6,176 nt of DNA from Alphaproteobacteria bacterium. GTDB lineage: Bacteria; Pseudomonadota; Alphaproteobacteria; Sphingomonadales; SMXR01. Position numbers and translations under genes: made by a program. Each line of letters opens with the position of its first letter. Position 1 is the first letter of the stretch. Under the pieces are notes generated by a model. The model was given only the letters and a program-made list of their open reading frames with translations. It was not told the origin of the DNA and searched no databases. Of the stretch, positions 5,890-6,176 are shown piece after piece. The stretch spans positions 1 through 6,176 of the forward strand of contig SMXR01000022.1 of assembly GCA_004356215.1 (NCBI GenBank), given 5' to 3'.

Positions 5890-6123
5890 TCATTGTTTCC
5901 CGTCTGGTTGGCCCGCCAAGTCTAGAAGCGTTTGCAACAATACCCGCGCACCCGCAATCAAATGTAACTCTTCGGTGTCTTCAAGGCCGTTATGACTAAT
6001 GCCCCCCTTGGAGGGCACAAAGATCATACCCGGAGGAAAGGGTTTTGGCACCGTGCGGGCGCCCTTATTTAAAAAATGCCCGGTTAAGGGGGAGGGTGAA
6101 AATAAAAACGAAGTACCAACCAT
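5890..6123 (-). pseudogene. C-terminal remnant of an M20-family amidohydrolase (allantoate amidohydrolase / N-carbamoyl-amino-acid hydrolase type)
   Basis: The frame from ATG 6121-6123 to TGA 5890-5892 encodes 77 residues. The segment PPGMIFVPSKGGISHN, then LEDT, then IAGARVLLQTLLDLAGQ, follows the last part of M20 hydantoinase/carbamoylase-type metalloenzymes (family pattern: MIFVPS..GISHN..E.T......GA.VL...L..LA). Intact enzymes have about 400-420 residues, so some 330 are missing. The preceding GAGHDA motif is degraded to LTGHFLNKGA, and the spacing to GMIF appears about four residues longer than in AllC as I recall it. An in-frame TAA directly before the ATG cuts it off from upstream sequence, and no frame in 6124-6176 continues the family. 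A good ribosome binding site precedes the ATG, so the fragment might still be translated, but it cannot be a working hydrolase alone. It converges on kynureninase across 33 bases. Confidence 0.6.
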
Positions 6124-6131
6124 TTACAATT

Positions 6132-6137
6132 TCCTCT
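6132..6137 (-). promoter_or_regulatory. Ribosome binding site before the M20 remnant
   Basis: On the minus strand AGAGGA lies eight bases before ATG 6121-6123, an ideal spacing. It supports this start if the remnant is translated; it may also be fortuitous. Confidence 0.4.
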
Positions 6138-6176
6138 GGATTTGAATTTTAGGATATGGTGCTTTTAACAATTGCG

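Noticed and set aside
6156..6176. Possible start of a plus-strand gene (ATGGTGCTTTTAACA...) at the right edge
   Set aside because: Only seven codons are visible, and the AGGA is one base from the ATG, too close to act as a ribosome binding site.

Overview
The window looks like bacterial chromosome, most likely from an alphaproteobacterium. The clues are the solo Lrp-type ligand-binding protein placed directly before tryptophan 2,3-dioxygenase, a small membrane protein with a G-E-x-E-V-R...G-x-F-G...EWL motif that I associate with proteobacterial hypothetical proteins, and a TPR-sulfotransferase of a type common in marine alphaproteobacteria. The assignment rests on protein resemblance alone. 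No rRNA, tRNA, CRISPR array or intact insertion sequence is visible, and no gene-free stretch exceeds 300 bases.

Left part (1-918). The window opens inside the C-terminal end of a sodium-dependent transporter of the neurotransmitter:sodium symporter (NSS) family. A 124-base AT-rich spacer follows, with a perfect 15-base palindrome. Next is a 59-codon reading frame for a small, probably two-helix membrane protein (365-544). It converges on a 114-residue minus-strand protein with a C-terminal membrane anchor (574-918).

Central part (1010-5856). This is a tryptophan-to-anthranilate segment of the kynurenine pathway. A minus-strand double-cupin protein (1010-1738) is divergent from a four-gene plus-strand cluster: a solo RAM (AsnC ligand-binding) domain protein, tryptophan 2,3-dioxygenase, a TPR-sulfotransferase, and kynureninase. 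The gaps are 6, 13 and 58 bases with no clear terminator, so one transcript is plausible. The dioxygenase makes N-formylkynurenine, and kynureninase cleaves kynurenine to anthranilate and alanine. The formamidase that should act between them is not in the window. The sulfotransferase is the odd member: its sequence is much richer in A+T than both pathway genes, and a 7-base direct repeat (GGATGTA) lies at the two edges of the segment, which suggests it was inserted between them.

Right part (5857-6176). On the minus strand is a 77-codon remnant matching only the C-terminal end of M20-type amidohydrolases (allantoate amidohydrolase / N-carbamoyl-amino-acid hydrolase). It is cut off from any N-terminal part by an in-frame stop, yet preceded by a good ribosome binding site. 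The last 50 bases hold no gene I can support.

The observations most worth following are the sulfotransferase embedded in the kynurenine cluster with its possible insertion footprint, the unassigned double-cupin protein next to it, and the small membrane proteins. Nothing here by itself proves a new system.
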